NCBI RefSeq assembly: GCF_002208095.1
Contig: NZ_CP017993.1
Location: forward strand, 1-21,186
Direction: 5' to 3'
Source of the DNA: Enterobacter cloacae complex sp. ECNIH7
GTDB taxonomy: Bacteria; Pseudomonadota; Gammaproteobacteria; Enterobacterales; Enterobacteriaceae
DNA: 21,186 bases
Part shown: piece after piece, positions 6,025 through 14,607 of the stretch
How the letters are laid out: every line of letters begins with the position of its first letter
Position numbering within the stretch: the stretch's first letter is position 1
The notes under the pieces: model-generated
What the model saw: the letters and a program-made list of their open reading frames with translations, nothing else
Told to the model about the DNA's origin: nothing
The model's database searches: none
Position numbers and translations under genes: made by a program

Positions 6025-6342
6025 CCGGCGTACCCTCGGTGCTATCTTCGCGCCCCAATAGTCGGGGCTTGGCCAGGACTTCCTGAGGCCGTCCGTAACG
6101 TGGATGCCGAGGTCAGGCGAGGTGGCCGACCCATGAACGCCGACCTGATTCGTTTTTCAATAGCGCTGGACGTTGTGGTGCCAGGGACTTACCAACCCGA
6201 TGTGTGCCCATCCGGGGCAGTTACAGCCGTTACAGCCTCTGGAGAGGGAGCGGCTTGCCGCTCGGTGATAATCCCAGCTGTAGCGGCCTGATTACATCCG
6301 GCCGCTACACCTAGCTCCACCTTCAAACAAGGAATATCGTTG
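6025..6342 (+). promoter_or_regulatory. blaKPC upstream region with a 5'-leader hairpin
   Basis: This 318-bp region has no gene of its own and carries the blaKPC promoter(s), which I could not place with confidence. TGTAGCGGCC (6279-6288) and GGCCGCTACA (6300-6309) form a perfect 10-bp stem with an 11-nt loop, 19 bp before the AAGGA ribosome binding site (6329-6333). The stem may affect mRNA stability or translation. Confidence 0.5.
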
Positions 6343-7224
6343 ATGTCACTGTATCGCCGTCTAGTTCTGCTGTCTTGTCTCTCATGGCCGCTGGCTGGCT
6401 TTTCTGCCACCGCGCTGACCAACCTCGTCGCGGAACCATTCGCTAAACTCGAACAGGACTTTGGCGGCTCCATCGGTGTGTACGCGATGGATACCGGCTC
6501 AGGCGCAACTGTAAGTTACCGCGCTGAGGAGCGCTTCCCACTGTGCAGCTCATTCAAGGGCTTTCTTGCTGCCGCTGTGCTGGCTCGCAGCCAGCAGCAG
6601 GCCGGCTTGCTGGACACACCCATCCGTTACGGCAAAAATGCGCTGGTTCCGTGGTCACCCATCTCGGAAAAATATCTGACAACAGGCATGACGGTGGCGG
6701 AGCTGTCCGCGGCCGCCGTGCAATACAGTGATAACGCCGCCGCCAATTTGTTGCTGAAGGAGTTGGGCGGCCCGGCCGGGCTGACGGCCTTCATGCGCTC
6801 TATCGGCGATACCACGTTCCGTCTGGACCGCTGGGAGCTGGAGCTGAACTCCGCCATCCCAGGCGATGCGCGCGATACCTCATCGCCGCGCGCCGTGACG
6901 GAAAGCTTACAAAAACTGACACTGGGCTCTGCACTGGCTGCGCCGCAGCGGCAGCAGTTTGTTGATTGGCTAAAGGGAAACACGACCGGCAACCACCGCA
7001 TCCGCGCGGCGGTGCCGGCAGACTGGGCAGTCGGAGACAAAACCGGAACCTGCGGAGTGTATGGCACGGCAAATGACTATGCCGTCGTCTGGCCCACTGG
7101 GCGCGCACCTATTGTGTTGGCCGTCTACACCCGGGCGCCTAACAAGGATGACAAGCACAGCGAGGCCGTCATCGCCGCTGCGGCTAGACTCGCGCTCGAG
7201 GGATTGGGCGTCAACGGGCAGTAA
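6343..7224 (+). CDS. blaKPC-2: KPC-type class A carbapenemase (matches KPC-2)
   Basis: This 293-aa serine beta-lactamase hydrolyses penicillins, cephalosporins, monobactams and carbapenems in the periplasm. The start is [10 protein letters not shown] (ATG 6343, AAGGA upstream). Residues 1-~22 are a signal peptide ([13 protein letters not shown]). Class A motifs are intact: S70-x-x-K73 in CSSFKG, SDN (130-132) in QYSDNAA, the omega loop RWELELN..GDARD with E166, N170 and D179, and KTG (234-236) followed by Cys238, which pairs with Cys69. At sites known to vary, Pro104 (LVPWSP), Val240 (CGVYG) and His in DDKHSEA agree with KPC-2 rather than KPC-3 (Tyr). The neighbours, an ISKpn27 remnant and ISKpn6, mark a non-Tn4401 element truncated by IS26. 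The allele name should be confirmed by full comparison. Confidence 0.97.
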
Positions 7225-7255
7225 GGCTCTGAAAATCATCTATTGGCCCACCACC

Positions 7256-7273
7256 GCCGCCCTTGCGGGCGGC
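7256..7273 (+). terminator. Possible hairpin downstream of blaKPC
   Basis: GCCGCCC, TTGC loop, GGGCGGC: a perfect 7-bp G+C stem 32 bp after the stop. No T run follows, so it may stabilise the mRNA 3' end rather than terminate. Confidence 0.4.
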
Positions 7274-7300
7274 ATGGATTACCAACCACTGTCACATTTA

Positions 7301-8850
7301 GGCTAGGAGTCTGCGCGGCAGAGCCGTGTGACCGGTTTTCTGTAGAGCACTGACGATGGCGGCGGCGCTCTCTGCAATTGGCAAGGCGTCGGCGCCAAGG
7401 ATACCAATCTTGCGGCGCGCGGCGTGTTATGACGACTGGGGTGCATTTGAGCCGCCCCATTTAACCTTCGCCCTCACAGATACGCCATTCGCCTCAGATT
7501 TAGCGCCATGCAGACGAGCTTCCACTCGGCTTGCACCTTGTCCAGGCCCCTCATGCTGAACTGACGCAATCCCATCACCGCCTTGATCCAACCATTCGGA
7601 GCCTCCACGATCGACTTGCGCCGGCGGTAAGCTGCATCGCCTTGCTCCGTTTTCAATTTCGCCGCAATCGCCGCCGTATGCGGATGGGTCTTGGCATTGA
7701 CCTTGGCATCTTCACGTCCCTCGCGGCCGAGGGCAACGATGACATCGCCGTGGTGATCGGCGACCTTTGCCAGAACAGCCTCACTACGGAATCCCGCATC
7801 CGCCAGCGTCTGGGCCGGCATTTCTCCGGTGTTGGCCTGAACTGCTGCCAGCATGCCCAGCAGCGCCTGACTGTCCGCGGCGCAGTTGGTCAACTCCGCC
7901 GCCACGATGATCTGGTGCTCGGCATCGACCGCTGTGTACCCGTTGTAGCTCTGCTCGGAGCCACCACCGGCGTGTTTCATGATCCGGCTGTCCGGATCGG
8001 TGAAGCTTTCCTGATCACGGTCATCCGGCACACCAAACTCGCGTTTGTACGAGCCACCGCCCTTGTCCGAGCCATCCGGATGGCGAGGCCGGCGGCCATC
8101 GTCTTCGCTGCGCCCCCGGGCCTGGTCCGCTTCACGCTGGCGCGCTTCCAGGCGCGCCTTTGCCGCCTGGATCGCCTCCAGGCGCTTCTCGCGGCGAGAA
8201 ATCTCGGCAGGAATGTCCAGCTCCGGCTCGTTACGCTCCTGGTCGTCGGTAGCCTTGGCGCGATCAAGCAGCGCCTTGATCTCGCAATGCAATTCGTCCT
8301 CGGCCGGCTTCATGCGCTTATAGCTCATCGCCTTGTGGCGGCTGGCGTTGGCTTTTACCTTGGTGCCGTCGACCGCGATCGTGCCAAGCTTCACCAGCCC
8401 ACATTCGCGCGCCAGTTGCACCACCTGAACGAACAAATTCTCAAGCTCGGTCAGGTGTAGGGCACGGAAGTCACTCAGCGTGCGGTGGGCCGGGAAGTTT
8501 CCAGCGGCCAGCACACGCAACGCGACATCCTCGTACAGCTTCCTGGCTAGTTTGCGCGAAGAGAAGACGCCGCTCGCGTAACCATAGATCAGCACTTTGA
8601 CCATCATCGCCGGATGAAACGGCTGATTGCCCGGACCACCGCCGGCATACCGGGCGTGGAATGCGCTCAAGTCCAGCGTATCGACAGTCTCGCTGATGAA
8701 GTAGGCAAGATGCCCTTCAGGTAGCCACTCTCCCAGAGAAGGGGGCAGCAGATAGGATTGGTCGGGTCGGTAAGGAAGGTAACTGGCAGCCATCCCCGTA
8801 TCGTCCTCGATCTTCCGCCGATTTGGCTTCTGCCGCGCAGGCTCCTAGGC
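7301..8850 (-). mobile_element. ISKpn6: ISKpn6 (IS1182 family), complete
   Basis: Terminal inverted repeats of about 20 bp lie at 7301-7320 (GGCTAGGAGTCTGCGCGGCA) and 8831-8850 (reverse complement GCCTAGGAGCCTGCGCGGCA), with two mismatches. They enclose one full-length transposase gene on the minus strand. Position and orientation downstream of blaKPC match Tn4401-derived KPC elements. The exact outer base of each end is not certain. Confidence 0.85.
7474..8793 (-). CDS. tnpA: ISKpn6 transposase (IS1182 family)
   Basis: A 439-aa DDE transposase (MAASYLPYRPDQSYLLPPSL). The N-terminal DUF772-like region spans residues ~15-130 (GNQPFHPAMMVKVLIYGYA, FRALHLTELENLF). Catalytic residues are suggested in TIAVDGTKVKANAS (D), LADAGFRSE (D) and SIVEAPNGWIKAVMG (E). 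The charged middle (ARQREADQARGRSEDDGRR) is a linker typical of the family. The ORF is uninterrupted. The long plus-strand frame at 7531-8460 is its shadow. Confidence 0.93.
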   Translation of the reverse strand: MAASYLPYRPDQSYLLPPSLGEWLPEGHLAYFISETVDTLDLSAFHARYAGGGPGNQPFHPAMMVKVLIYGYASGVFSSRKLARKLYEDVALRVLAAGNFPAHRTLSDFRALHLTELENLFVQVVQLARECGLVKLGTIAVDGTKVKANASRHKAMSYKRMKPAEDELHCEIKALLDRAKATDDQERNEPELDIPAEISRREKRLEAIQAAKARLEARQREADQARGRSEDDGRRPRHPDGSDKGGGSYKREFGVPDDRDQESFTDPDSRIMKHAGGGSEQSYNGYTAVDAEHQIIVAAELTNCAADSQALLGMLAAVQANTGEMPAQTLADAGFRSEAVLAKVADHHGDVIVALGREGREDAKVNAKTHPHTAAIAAKLKTEQGDAAYRRRKSIVEAPNGWIKAVMGLRQFSMRGLDKVQAEWKLVCMALNLRRMAYL

Positions 8851-9146
8851 CACCGTAGCTAAACATACGAGAAAAACCGCTTCTTGAGCGCTCTCTGAGA
8901 CCACCTTGCCGACAACGCAGAAACGGTTGCGGAAAAATCGGCGTTTCCGGCGTACGCCACCCGACCTGGACGAACTATTGCGGACCTGGAACTGGAGTAG
9001 CGGAATTCCCCGGGGTTTCAGCGTCGCGCCACAGCGCCTCAGATAGATGCGGTAGCCTTTGGCGGGTCGTCATGCCGCGGACCACCCCCCCAAAAAATTC
9101 CACAATGCGGAATGGCGGAATTTTCTGGGGTTCCCGCTTACCCCCC
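8851..9146. other. Non-coding junction segment between ISKpn6 and Tn3
   Basis: This 296-bp G+C-rich stretch has no convincing ORF. It links the end of ISKpn6 to the point near 9146 where Tn3 tnpA coding sequence begins. Near the junction, AAAATTCC (9094-9101) and GGAATTTT (9117-9124) form an inverted repeat, and runs of seven C's occur on both sides (about 9085-9091 and 9142-9148). The origin of this DNA is not recognised. Confidence 0.5.
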
Positions 9147-10139
9147 CGTTCTGGACGCCATGCTGGCCGTTATCATCCGTGACGCCAGAAAGATTGGGCA
9201 GAAAAAACGGCTCCGCTCGCTGAAGGATCTGGATAAATCTGCATTGGCGCTCGCCAGCGCATGTTCGTACCTGCTGAAAGAAGAAACACCGGACGAATCG
9301 ATTCGTGCTGAGGTGTTCAGCTACATCCCAAGGCAAAAGCTGGCTGAAATCATCACGCTTGTCCGTGAAATTGCCCGGCCCTCAGACGATAATTTTCATG
9401 AAGAAATGGTGGAGCAGTACGGGCGCGTTCGTCGTTTCCTGCCCCATCTGCTGAATACCGTTAAATTTTCATCCGCACCTGCCGGGGTTACCACTCTGAA
9501 TGCCTGTGACTACCTCAGCCGGGAGTTCAGCTCACGGCGGCAGTTTTTTGACGACGCACCAACGGAAATTATCAGTCGGTCATGGAAACGGCTGGTGATT
9601 AACAAGGAAAAACATATCACCCGCAGGGGATACACGCTCTGCTTTCTCAGTAAACTGCAGGATAGTCTGAGGCGGAGGGATGTCTACGTTACCGGCAGTA
9701 ACCGGTGGGGAGATCCTCGTGCAAGATTACTACAGGGTGCTGACTGGCAGGCAAACCGGATTAAGGTTTATCGTTCTTTGGGGCACCCGACAGACCCGCA
9801 GGAAGCAATAAAATCTCTGGGTCATCAGCTTGATAGTCGTTACAGACAGGTTGCTGCACGTCTTTGCGAAAATGAGGCTGTCGAACTCGATGTTTCTGGC
9901 CCGAAGCCCCGGTTGACAATTTCTCCCCTCGCCAGTCTTGATGAGCCGGACAGTCTGAAACGACTGAGCAAAATGATCAGTGATCTACTCCCTCCGGTGG
10001 ATTTAACGGAGTTGCTGCTCGAAATTAACGCCCATACCGGATTTGCTGATGAGTTTTTCCATGCCAGTGAAGCCAGTGCCAGAGTTGATGATCTGCCCGT
10101 CAGCATCAGCGCCGTGCTGATGGCTGAAGCCTGCAATAT
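9147..10139 (+). pseudogene. tnpA: Middle part of Tn3 transposase gene (5'-truncated, interrupted)
   Basis: Tn3 TnpA residues begin at VLDAMLAVIIRDARKIGQKK and run in frame to VLMAEACN, where the inner transposon is inserted at 10140. The first ~300 residues (DNA-binding region) are missing upstream, so the apparent ATG at 9112 is not a true start. Visible family blocks include TTLNACDYLSREFSSRRQFF and NRWGDPRARLLQG. Joined to the fragment at 18076, the frame is restored across AATAT (…EACN-IGLEPL…). The product is not functional. Confidence 0.93.
10135..10139. repeat. Target-site duplication AATAT, left copy
   Basis: AATAT abuts the left end of the inner transposon and recurs at 18076-18080 beyond its right end. 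Removing one copy and the insert restores the Tn3 TnpA reading frame. Confidence 0.93.
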
Positions 10140-10182
10140 GGCTAAATTTGCCCAACGCGCCGAAAATGTAAAGTTAGCTTTA
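10140..10182 (+). repeat. Left terminal inverted repeat of the inner transposon
   Basis: Forty-three bp, identical to the reverse complement of 18033-18075 except for one position (the 23rd). Confidence 0.95.
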
Positions 10183-10636
10183 TAACTAAGCTCTTGAGCT
10201 AAATTAAGCCACTGTTTTTTTTGTTTTTAATGTGGAATTTATCTGGTTACGCTCATTAACACTGAATTTAAGTCGTTACAGCTTACCGGATCATAGTTAA
10301 TCTGATTTTGGTCCTTTGACTTTCAACGACCTGAACGGTATCCTTACCTAACTCTATATTGTGTTTCTGTATATAGCTAAAAATCAAAATTTTACTCATT
10401 TTACCTGTTGTAAGGATAATTTCTGTAATGAGCTTTAAGCCGCATTAGTTTAACCCCCTTCATTTTGGATCGCTCAGATCCGTTCGTAGTATCTACCCTT
10501 CGGTAGCTTTTGTTGTACCTCCATAAATCTAATATTGATTCGTCACGTTGACGAAAAAGCTCTTGTCTTTGCACATCTGTGTATATGGCTAGCGTTAGCT
10601 TTTGTTATTGATTTAATTTTAATCAGAGTGAGTAAC
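10183..10636. other. 454-bp A+T-rich leader between transposon end and sulP
   Basis: No gene is supported here. GGATC-GCTCA-GATCC (about 10467-10481) and CTACC-CTTC-GGTAG followed by CTTTTG (10493-10511) are small stem-loops; the second resembles an intrinsic terminator. They could form an untranslated leader regulating sulP or end read-through from Tn3. The start codon of sulP is at 10637; a TTG extension from 10535 lacks a ribosome binding site. Confidence 0.45.
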
Positions 10637-12127
10637 ATGATTCAAACCATGAAAAAAGAGTGGTTCTCCAATATACGCGGAGATCTGTTAGCCGGTATTG
10701 TGGTAGCGCTGGCGTTAATCCCTGAGGCAATTGCCTTTTCTATTATTGCAGGTGTCGATCCTAAGGTCGGCCTATATGCTTCATTCTGTATCGCTGTGGT
10801 TATTGCCTTTACTGGTGGCCGTCCTGGCATGATCTCTGCCGCAACAGGCGCGATGGCACTGTTAATGGTGACCTTAGTAAAGGAACATGGCCTTGAGTAT
10901 TTACTCGCGGCGACCTTATTAACCGGTGTGCTGCAAATTGCTGCGGGTTACTTAAAACTCGGTAGCTTGATGCGTTTCGTCTCCCGCTCTGTGGTGACGG
11001 GTTTTGTGAATGCACTGGCGATTCTGATCTTTATGGCCCAGTTGCCCGAACTGACCAATGTGACTTGGCACGTATATGCGATGACGGTAGCTGGCCTCGG
11101 TATCATTTACCTATTCCCACTCATCCCTGTGATTGGTAAATCCGTACCTTCGCCTCTCGTGTGTATTGTCGGATTAACGCTTTTTGCGGTTTATATGGGG
11201 TTAGATATTCGTACTGTCGGCGACATGGGACAACTGCCTGATACTTTACCTATTTTCCTCTGGCCTGAAGTGCCCTTGACCCTTGAAACTCTGATGATCA
11301 TCTTCCCTTACTCGGCCGGCCTTGCCGTGGTGGGCTTGCTGGAATCTATGATGACCGCCACCATAGTTGATGACTTAACCGATACCCAAAGCGATAAGAA
11401 TCGCGAGTGTAAGGGCCAAGGTATTGCCAATATCGGCGCGGGTTTAATGGGCGGTATGGCTGGTTGCGCTATGATTGGTCAGTCGATCATCAACGTTAAA
11501 TCGGGTGGTCGCGGACGTTTATCATCCTTCGCTGCAGGCGTTTTTTTACTTGTGATGGTGGTGTTTTTAGGAGAGTGGTTAAAGCTTATTCCTATGGCGG
11601 CACTGGTTGCCGTGATGATCATGGTGGCTATCGGTACATTCTCTTGGGATTCAATCCGTAATCTTAAGCATCATCCTATGTCAACCAACCTTGTGATGGT
11701 GGCGACGGTTGTGGTCGTGGTCGCTACCCATAACTTAGCAATTGGGGTATTTGTAGGTGTATTACTCGCGTCCCTATTTTTTGCTAATAAAGTGGGACGT
11801 TTTATGGTGGTTAAGAGTACAACGACTGCTGCTGACACTGGTCGCCATTATCAGGTTATTGGACAAGTCTTTTTTGCTTCATCAGATAAGTTCAGTAATT
11901 CATTCGATTTTAGGGAAGTGGTTGATAAAGTGACTATCGACTTATCTCAAGCACATTTTTGGGATATTACCGCGGTATCGGCCCTCGACAAGGTAGTGAT
12001 TAAATTCCGCCGCGAGGGGACTGAGGTTGAGTTGATTGGCCTTAACGAAGCCAGTGCCACCATAGTCGATAAATTTGGGGTACACGATAAGCCAGAAGAA
12101 GTTGAAAAAATGATGTCTGGTCACTAA
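10637..12127 (+). CDS. SulP-family anion transporter with STAS domain
   Basis: A 496-aa inner-membrane protein starting [20 protein letters not shown]. The first membrane block contains the SulP signature [27 protein letters not shown]. About 10-12 hydrophobic segments follow (for example [37 protein letters not shown]). The C-terminal ~95 residues are a STAS domain ([27 protein letters not shown]). SulP proteins import sulfate, bicarbonate or other anions, often Na+- or H+-coupled; the substrate cannot be read here. It is the first gene of an apparent operon, 34 bp before uspA. SulP-UspA pairs recur on resistance islands such as AbaR, so it is probably selected cargo. Confidence 0.9.
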   Translation: MIQTMKKEWFSNIRGDLLAGIVVALALIPEAIAFSIIAGVDPKVGLYASFCIAVVIAFTGGRPGMISAATGAMALLMVTLVKEHGLEYLLAATLLTGVLQIAAGYLKLGSLMRFVSRSVVTGFVNALAILIFMAQLPELTNVTWHVYAMTVAGLGIIYLFPLIPVIGKSVPSPLVCIVGLTLFAVYMGLDIRTVGDMGQLPDTLPIFLWPEVPLTLETLMIIFPYSAGLAVVGLLESMMTATIVDDLTDTQSDKNRECKGQGIANIGAGLMGGMAGCAMIGQSIINVKSGGRGRLSSFAAGVFLLVMVVFLGEWLKLIPMAALVAVMIMVAIGTFSWDSIRNLKHHPMSTNLVMVATVVVVVATHNLAIGVFVGVLLASLFFANKVGRFMVVKSTTTAADTGRHYQVIGQVFFASSDKFSNSFDFREVVDKVTIDLSQAHFWDITAVSALDKVVIKFRREGTEVELIGLNEASATIVDKFGVHDKPEEVEKMMSGH

Positions 12128-12161
12128 GCCATTAGCAACACAACAACAAAGGAATAAAACG

Positions 12162-13016
12162 ATGACAAATGTGATTGCTTGTATTGACGGTTCAAATGTG
12201 ACATCCGCTGTATGTGATGCCAGTGGCTGGGCCGCCTTTCAACTGAATGCCCCTGTAATCCTATTACATGTATTGGATAAGTCAGCCTATCCGATAGAGT
12301 CAGATCTGTCGGGAAATATTGGCCTAGGTACACGGGAGCACTTGCTCAATGAAATGGTTGAGCTCGAAGCGCGCCGGGGCAAGCTGGCACTCGAGCAGGG
12401 TAAGTATATGTTGCAAGATGCGCAAACGCGCATCGTGGAGGCACAACCTGCAGTCGTGGTTAAAACCTTGCAGCGTCACGGCGATTTAGTCGAAACCCTG
12501 TTAGAGCAAGAATCCCATGCCAGATTGGTGGTGATGGGGCGTCAAGGGGAGCAACATCAAGATCAAGCGCAGGCGATTGGCAGCCATCTAGAAAACGTCA
12601 TTCGCACAGTTAAGCAGCCTATTTTAGTGGTGATGACAGAGTTTGAAGCACCGAAACGATTTATGATTGCCTACGATGGCAGCATTACTGCGAAAAAAGC
12701 CCTTAATCAAGTGCTAACAAGTCCACTCTTAAAAGGGCTTGAATGTCATTTGGTGATGGTGTCTGATGCTCAATCACAGGCGACAGCAGAACTGGCGTTG
12801 GTGACCGAATCTCTGATGGCGGCGAATTTCAATGTGGTTACCGCTGTTTGTCAGGGAGAAGTTCAAACGGCTCTTGAGATCTATCAACTTGAGCATCACA
12901 TCGATCTTATGGTGATGGGGGCCTACGGCCATTCGCGGATAAGAGAGTTTTTTGTGGGAAGCAATACCACAAAGATGATCAGTAAAAGCCATATCCCATT
13001 ATTATTATTGCGCTAA
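12162..13016 (+). CDS. Universal stress protein with two UspA domains
   Basis: A 284-aa cytoplasmic protein (MTNVIACIDGSNVTSAVCDA) with an AAAGGA ribosome binding site. Domain 1 is about residues 1-155 and domain 2 about 160-284 (RFMIAYDGSITAKKALN). Domain 2 keeps the nucleotide-binding motif G-x2-G-x9-G-S in MGAYGHSRIREFFVGSNT; domain 1 has a degenerate version (MGRQGE..AIGS). ATP or AMP binding is therefore likely, at least in domain 2. It may regulate or stabilise the adjacent SulP transporter, an inference from frequent pairing of these families. Confidence 0.9.
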   Translation: MTNVIACIDGSNVTSAVCDASGWAAFQLNAPVILLHVLDKSAYPIESDLSGNIGLGTREHLLNEMVELEARRGKLALEQGKYMLQDAQTRIVEAQPAVVVKTLQRHGDLVETLLEQESHARLVVMGRQGEQHQDQAQAIGSHLENVIRTVKQPILVVMTEFEAPKRFMIAYDGSITAKKALNQVLTSPLLKGLECHLVMVSDAQSQATAELALVTESLMAANFNVVTAVCQGEVQTALEIYQLEHHIDLMVMGAYGHSRIREFFVGSNTTKMISKSHIPLLLLR

Positions 13017-13030
13017 CAGCTATTGATATT

Positions 13031-13063
13031 GCACTAATCAGTATCCAAGACGCTGGTTAGTGC
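13031..13063 (+). promoter_or_regulatory. Intercistronic hairpin between uspA and the dksA-like gene
   Basis: GCACTAA (13031-13037) and TTAGTGC (13057-13063) form a 7-bp stem with a 19-nt loop. There is no T run. It may be an mRNA-processing or stability element, or an operator for the downstream gene. Confidence 0.35.
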
Positions 13064-13106
13064 ATAGTAATAGAGATAGGTTCTGACGCTTAAGTTTGGA
13101 GGTGAA

Positions 13107-13439
13107 ATGAACGAGCAGCTAAAGCAACAACTGCATTTACAGTTACAGCAAATGCTGGAAAGTTTGTTAGCGCAGATTGCAGCACAAACGAGTGATGTGC
13201 AAGTTGTCGAACTTGACCAATCACGACTCGGACGTCTTTCACGTATAGATGCATTGCAAGGACAGCAAATGGAATTAGAAACTGCGAGACGCAAGCAGCA
13301 TCAGTTACAAGTTATTGAAGGTGCATTATTGCGCATAAATAGCGATGAATATGGCAGCTGTTTTGTCTGTGGTGAAGATATCGATTTGAATCGGCTTATG
13401 TTTGATCCTACCGTGACTCGCTGCATTAACTGTTCGTAG
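13107..13439 (+). CDS. TraR/DksA-family zinc-finger protein
   Basis: A 110-aa protein with a strong TTGGAGGTG ribosome binding site. Residues 1-75 are a Gln/Leu-rich coiled coil (LKQQLHLQLQQML) with the conserved VELDQSRLGRLSRIDALQ segment. Cys85, Cys88, Cys106 and Cys109 form a C4 zinc finger (CFVC..CINC) with a 17-residue spacing. Such proteins bind the secondary channel of RNA polymerase and tune transcription under stress. The acidic tip residues of true DksA are not clearly conserved, so it is better called DksA-like. It lies 90 bp after uspA in the same direction and may adjust host transcription to favour the cassette. Confidence 0.87.
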   Translation: MNEQLKQQLHLQLQQMLESLLAQIAAQTSDVQVVELDQSRLGRLSRIDALQGQQMELETARRKQHQLQVIEGALLRINSDEYGSCFVCGEDIDLNRLMFDPTVTRCINCS

Positions 13440-13556
13440 AAATATTAATGTTAGGCTAAGGCTCTTTAGATAAGGAAAATTTATCATACCTATTGATGTT
13501 ACGTTAATACAGTAAGGCTAATTTTAAACGTCAATACATACAATAGTCAGTATCAA

Positions 13557-14177
13557 TCACGTTTTATATTTTCCATAATCTCGCAGCTCTTTAACATCTA
13601 TCGAGTAGGGGGAAACAATTGATTGCTTAACTGAATTTATTGCCCGATAAATAGAAGCTTCTCCAAGGTGATACTCCTTGGCAAGCTGACCAATAGTGGC
13701 CCCCTCAGCTCTTTTATCATAAATTGCTTGTTTTAAGGTGTCCGTAAGTTTTACAGGCCTACCAAATTTAACTCCATTTTCATGTGCTTTTGCGATACCT
13801 TCAGCTTGCCTCTCTGTCCGCAAGTCATTTTCAAACTCAGCAATAGCAGCCAACATATTGAACATGAGTCTCCCAGTCGAAGTGCTCGTATCAATGTTCT
13901 GATCGATAACGAGCAAATCAATACCTTCACTTTGAAAACGCGAAGCAATCTGGGCTAAGTGGACGACTGAGCGAGCAAGACGATCGAGTCGGGTTACCAC
14001 TAGGGTATCCCCTTCACGTAAATAACTCATGCAAGATTGAAATTCAGACCGTTCAGCCGTCCTCCCACTGCGTTTTTCTTGATATATCTTATTGCACTCA
14101 GCTCGATGTAACTTGCCCAGTTGCACTTCTAAGCTTTGACCCGTGGAACTCACTCGAGCATAACCAACTTTGGACAT
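13557..14177 (-). CDS. tnpR: Serine resolvase of the inner transposon
   Basis: A 206-aa small serine recombinase. The N-terminal catalytic domain starts MSKVGYARVSS, with nucleophile Ser10 and Arg8; the VTRLDRLARS block supplies further catalytic arginines. The C-terminal helix-turn-helix (ATIGQLAKEYHLGEASIYRAI) binds res. It resolves cointegrates formed by TnpA. It is divergent from the toxin-antitoxin-tnpA operon across a 169-bp region containing repeated TTTTGATA boxes. The C-terminal tail (~20 residues, KELRDYGKYKT) is longer than in Tn3 TnpR. Confidence 0.94.
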   Translation of the reverse strand: MSKVGYARVSSTGQSLEVQLGKLHRAECNKIYQEKRSGRTAERSEFQSCMSYLREGDTLVVTRLDRLARSVVHLAQIASRFQSEGIDLLVIDQNIDTSTSTGRLMFNMLAAIAEFENDLRTERQAEGIAKAHENGVKFGRPVKLTDTLKQAIYDKRAEGATIGQLAKEYHLGEASIYRAINSVKQSIVSPYSIDVKELRDYGKYKT

Positions 14178-14194
14178 AAATCACCATATCTCTT

Positions 14195-14340
14195 TAAAGG
14201 TTTTGATAATGCACTTATGATAGTAGTTTTGATAGGTAATAACCAGAGCTATCAAATAGTATACATTTTGATAGGGTGCATTTTTGACTTTTATCGCCCA
14301 ACTGGTGTAAATTGAGCGAATCGAACGATTCGTTTAAAGG
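14195..14340. promoter_or_regulatory. res: res (resolution) site region with TTTTGATA boxes
   Basis: TTTTGATA occurs at 14201-14208, 14227-14234 and 14266-14273, and its complement TATCAAA at 14250-14256. The stretch 14249-14274 is a 26-bp near-palindrome (22/26 symmetric) centred on GTATAC and is a good candidate for the crossover subsite I; the other boxes would form accessory subsites. The site also holds both divergent promoters, so resolvase binding should repress both operons, as in Tn3. Confidence 0.65.
14317..14332. promoter_or_regulatory. Candidate operator of the toxin-antitoxin operon
   Basis: CGAATCG-AA-CGATTCG is a perfect 7-bp inverted repeat with a 2-bp centre, 14 bp upstream of the antitoxin ATG and overlapping the leader. 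Phd/YefM antitoxins bind short palindromes here. Confidence 0.5.
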
Positions 14341-14346
14341 TGATAA

Positions 14347-14607
14347 ATGAACACTCTTTCAGCCAATGAAGCAAAAATTCACTTTGGAGATTTGTTGCTC
14401 AAAGCTCAACAAGCTCCAATCCAAATTAATAAAAATGGCAAGCCTGTGGCCGTTGTTATTTCAGCTGATGCATACCAAAGTATCGAGACACTAAAATTAC
14501 ATTTGCTTCAATCCAAAGCGGTGAAAGCCATAACTGACATCAAAATGGGCAATTTGGTTGATGGTAATACCTTTTTTGATGAGCTGGCCGCAGGGCAGTA
14601 TGACTAA
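14347..14607 (+). CDS. Phd/YefM-family antitoxin
   Basis: An 86-aa protein (MNTLSANEAKIHFGDLLLKA) with an AAAGGTGA ribosome binding site. The N-terminal ~55 residues match the Phd/YefM fold (EAKIHFGDLL, PIQINKNGKPVAVVISADAY). The C-terminal tail (NTFFDELAAGQYD) would bind the toxin. Its stop overlaps the toxin start by one base (TAATG), indicating translational coupling. It neutralises the toxin and represses its own promoter. Confidence 0.88.
   Translation: MNTLSANEAKIHFGDLLLKAQQAPIQINKNGKPVAVVISADAYQSIETLKLHLLQSKAVKAITDIKMGNLVDGNTFFDELAAGQYD

Noticed and set aside
5824..6291. 155-aa frame between IS26 and blaKPC
   Set aside because: It crosses the IS26 end and the IS481-family terminus, so it is a chance fusion frame.
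7531..8460. 309-aa plus-strand frame
   Set aside because: Antisense of the ISKpn6 transposase; its repetitive Arg/Leu composition comes from the high-GC complement.
10535..10636. N-terminal extension of the SulP protein from a TTG
   Set aside because: SulP proteins begin near the MIQTMKKEW methionine; the extension has no ribosome binding site and is not family-like.
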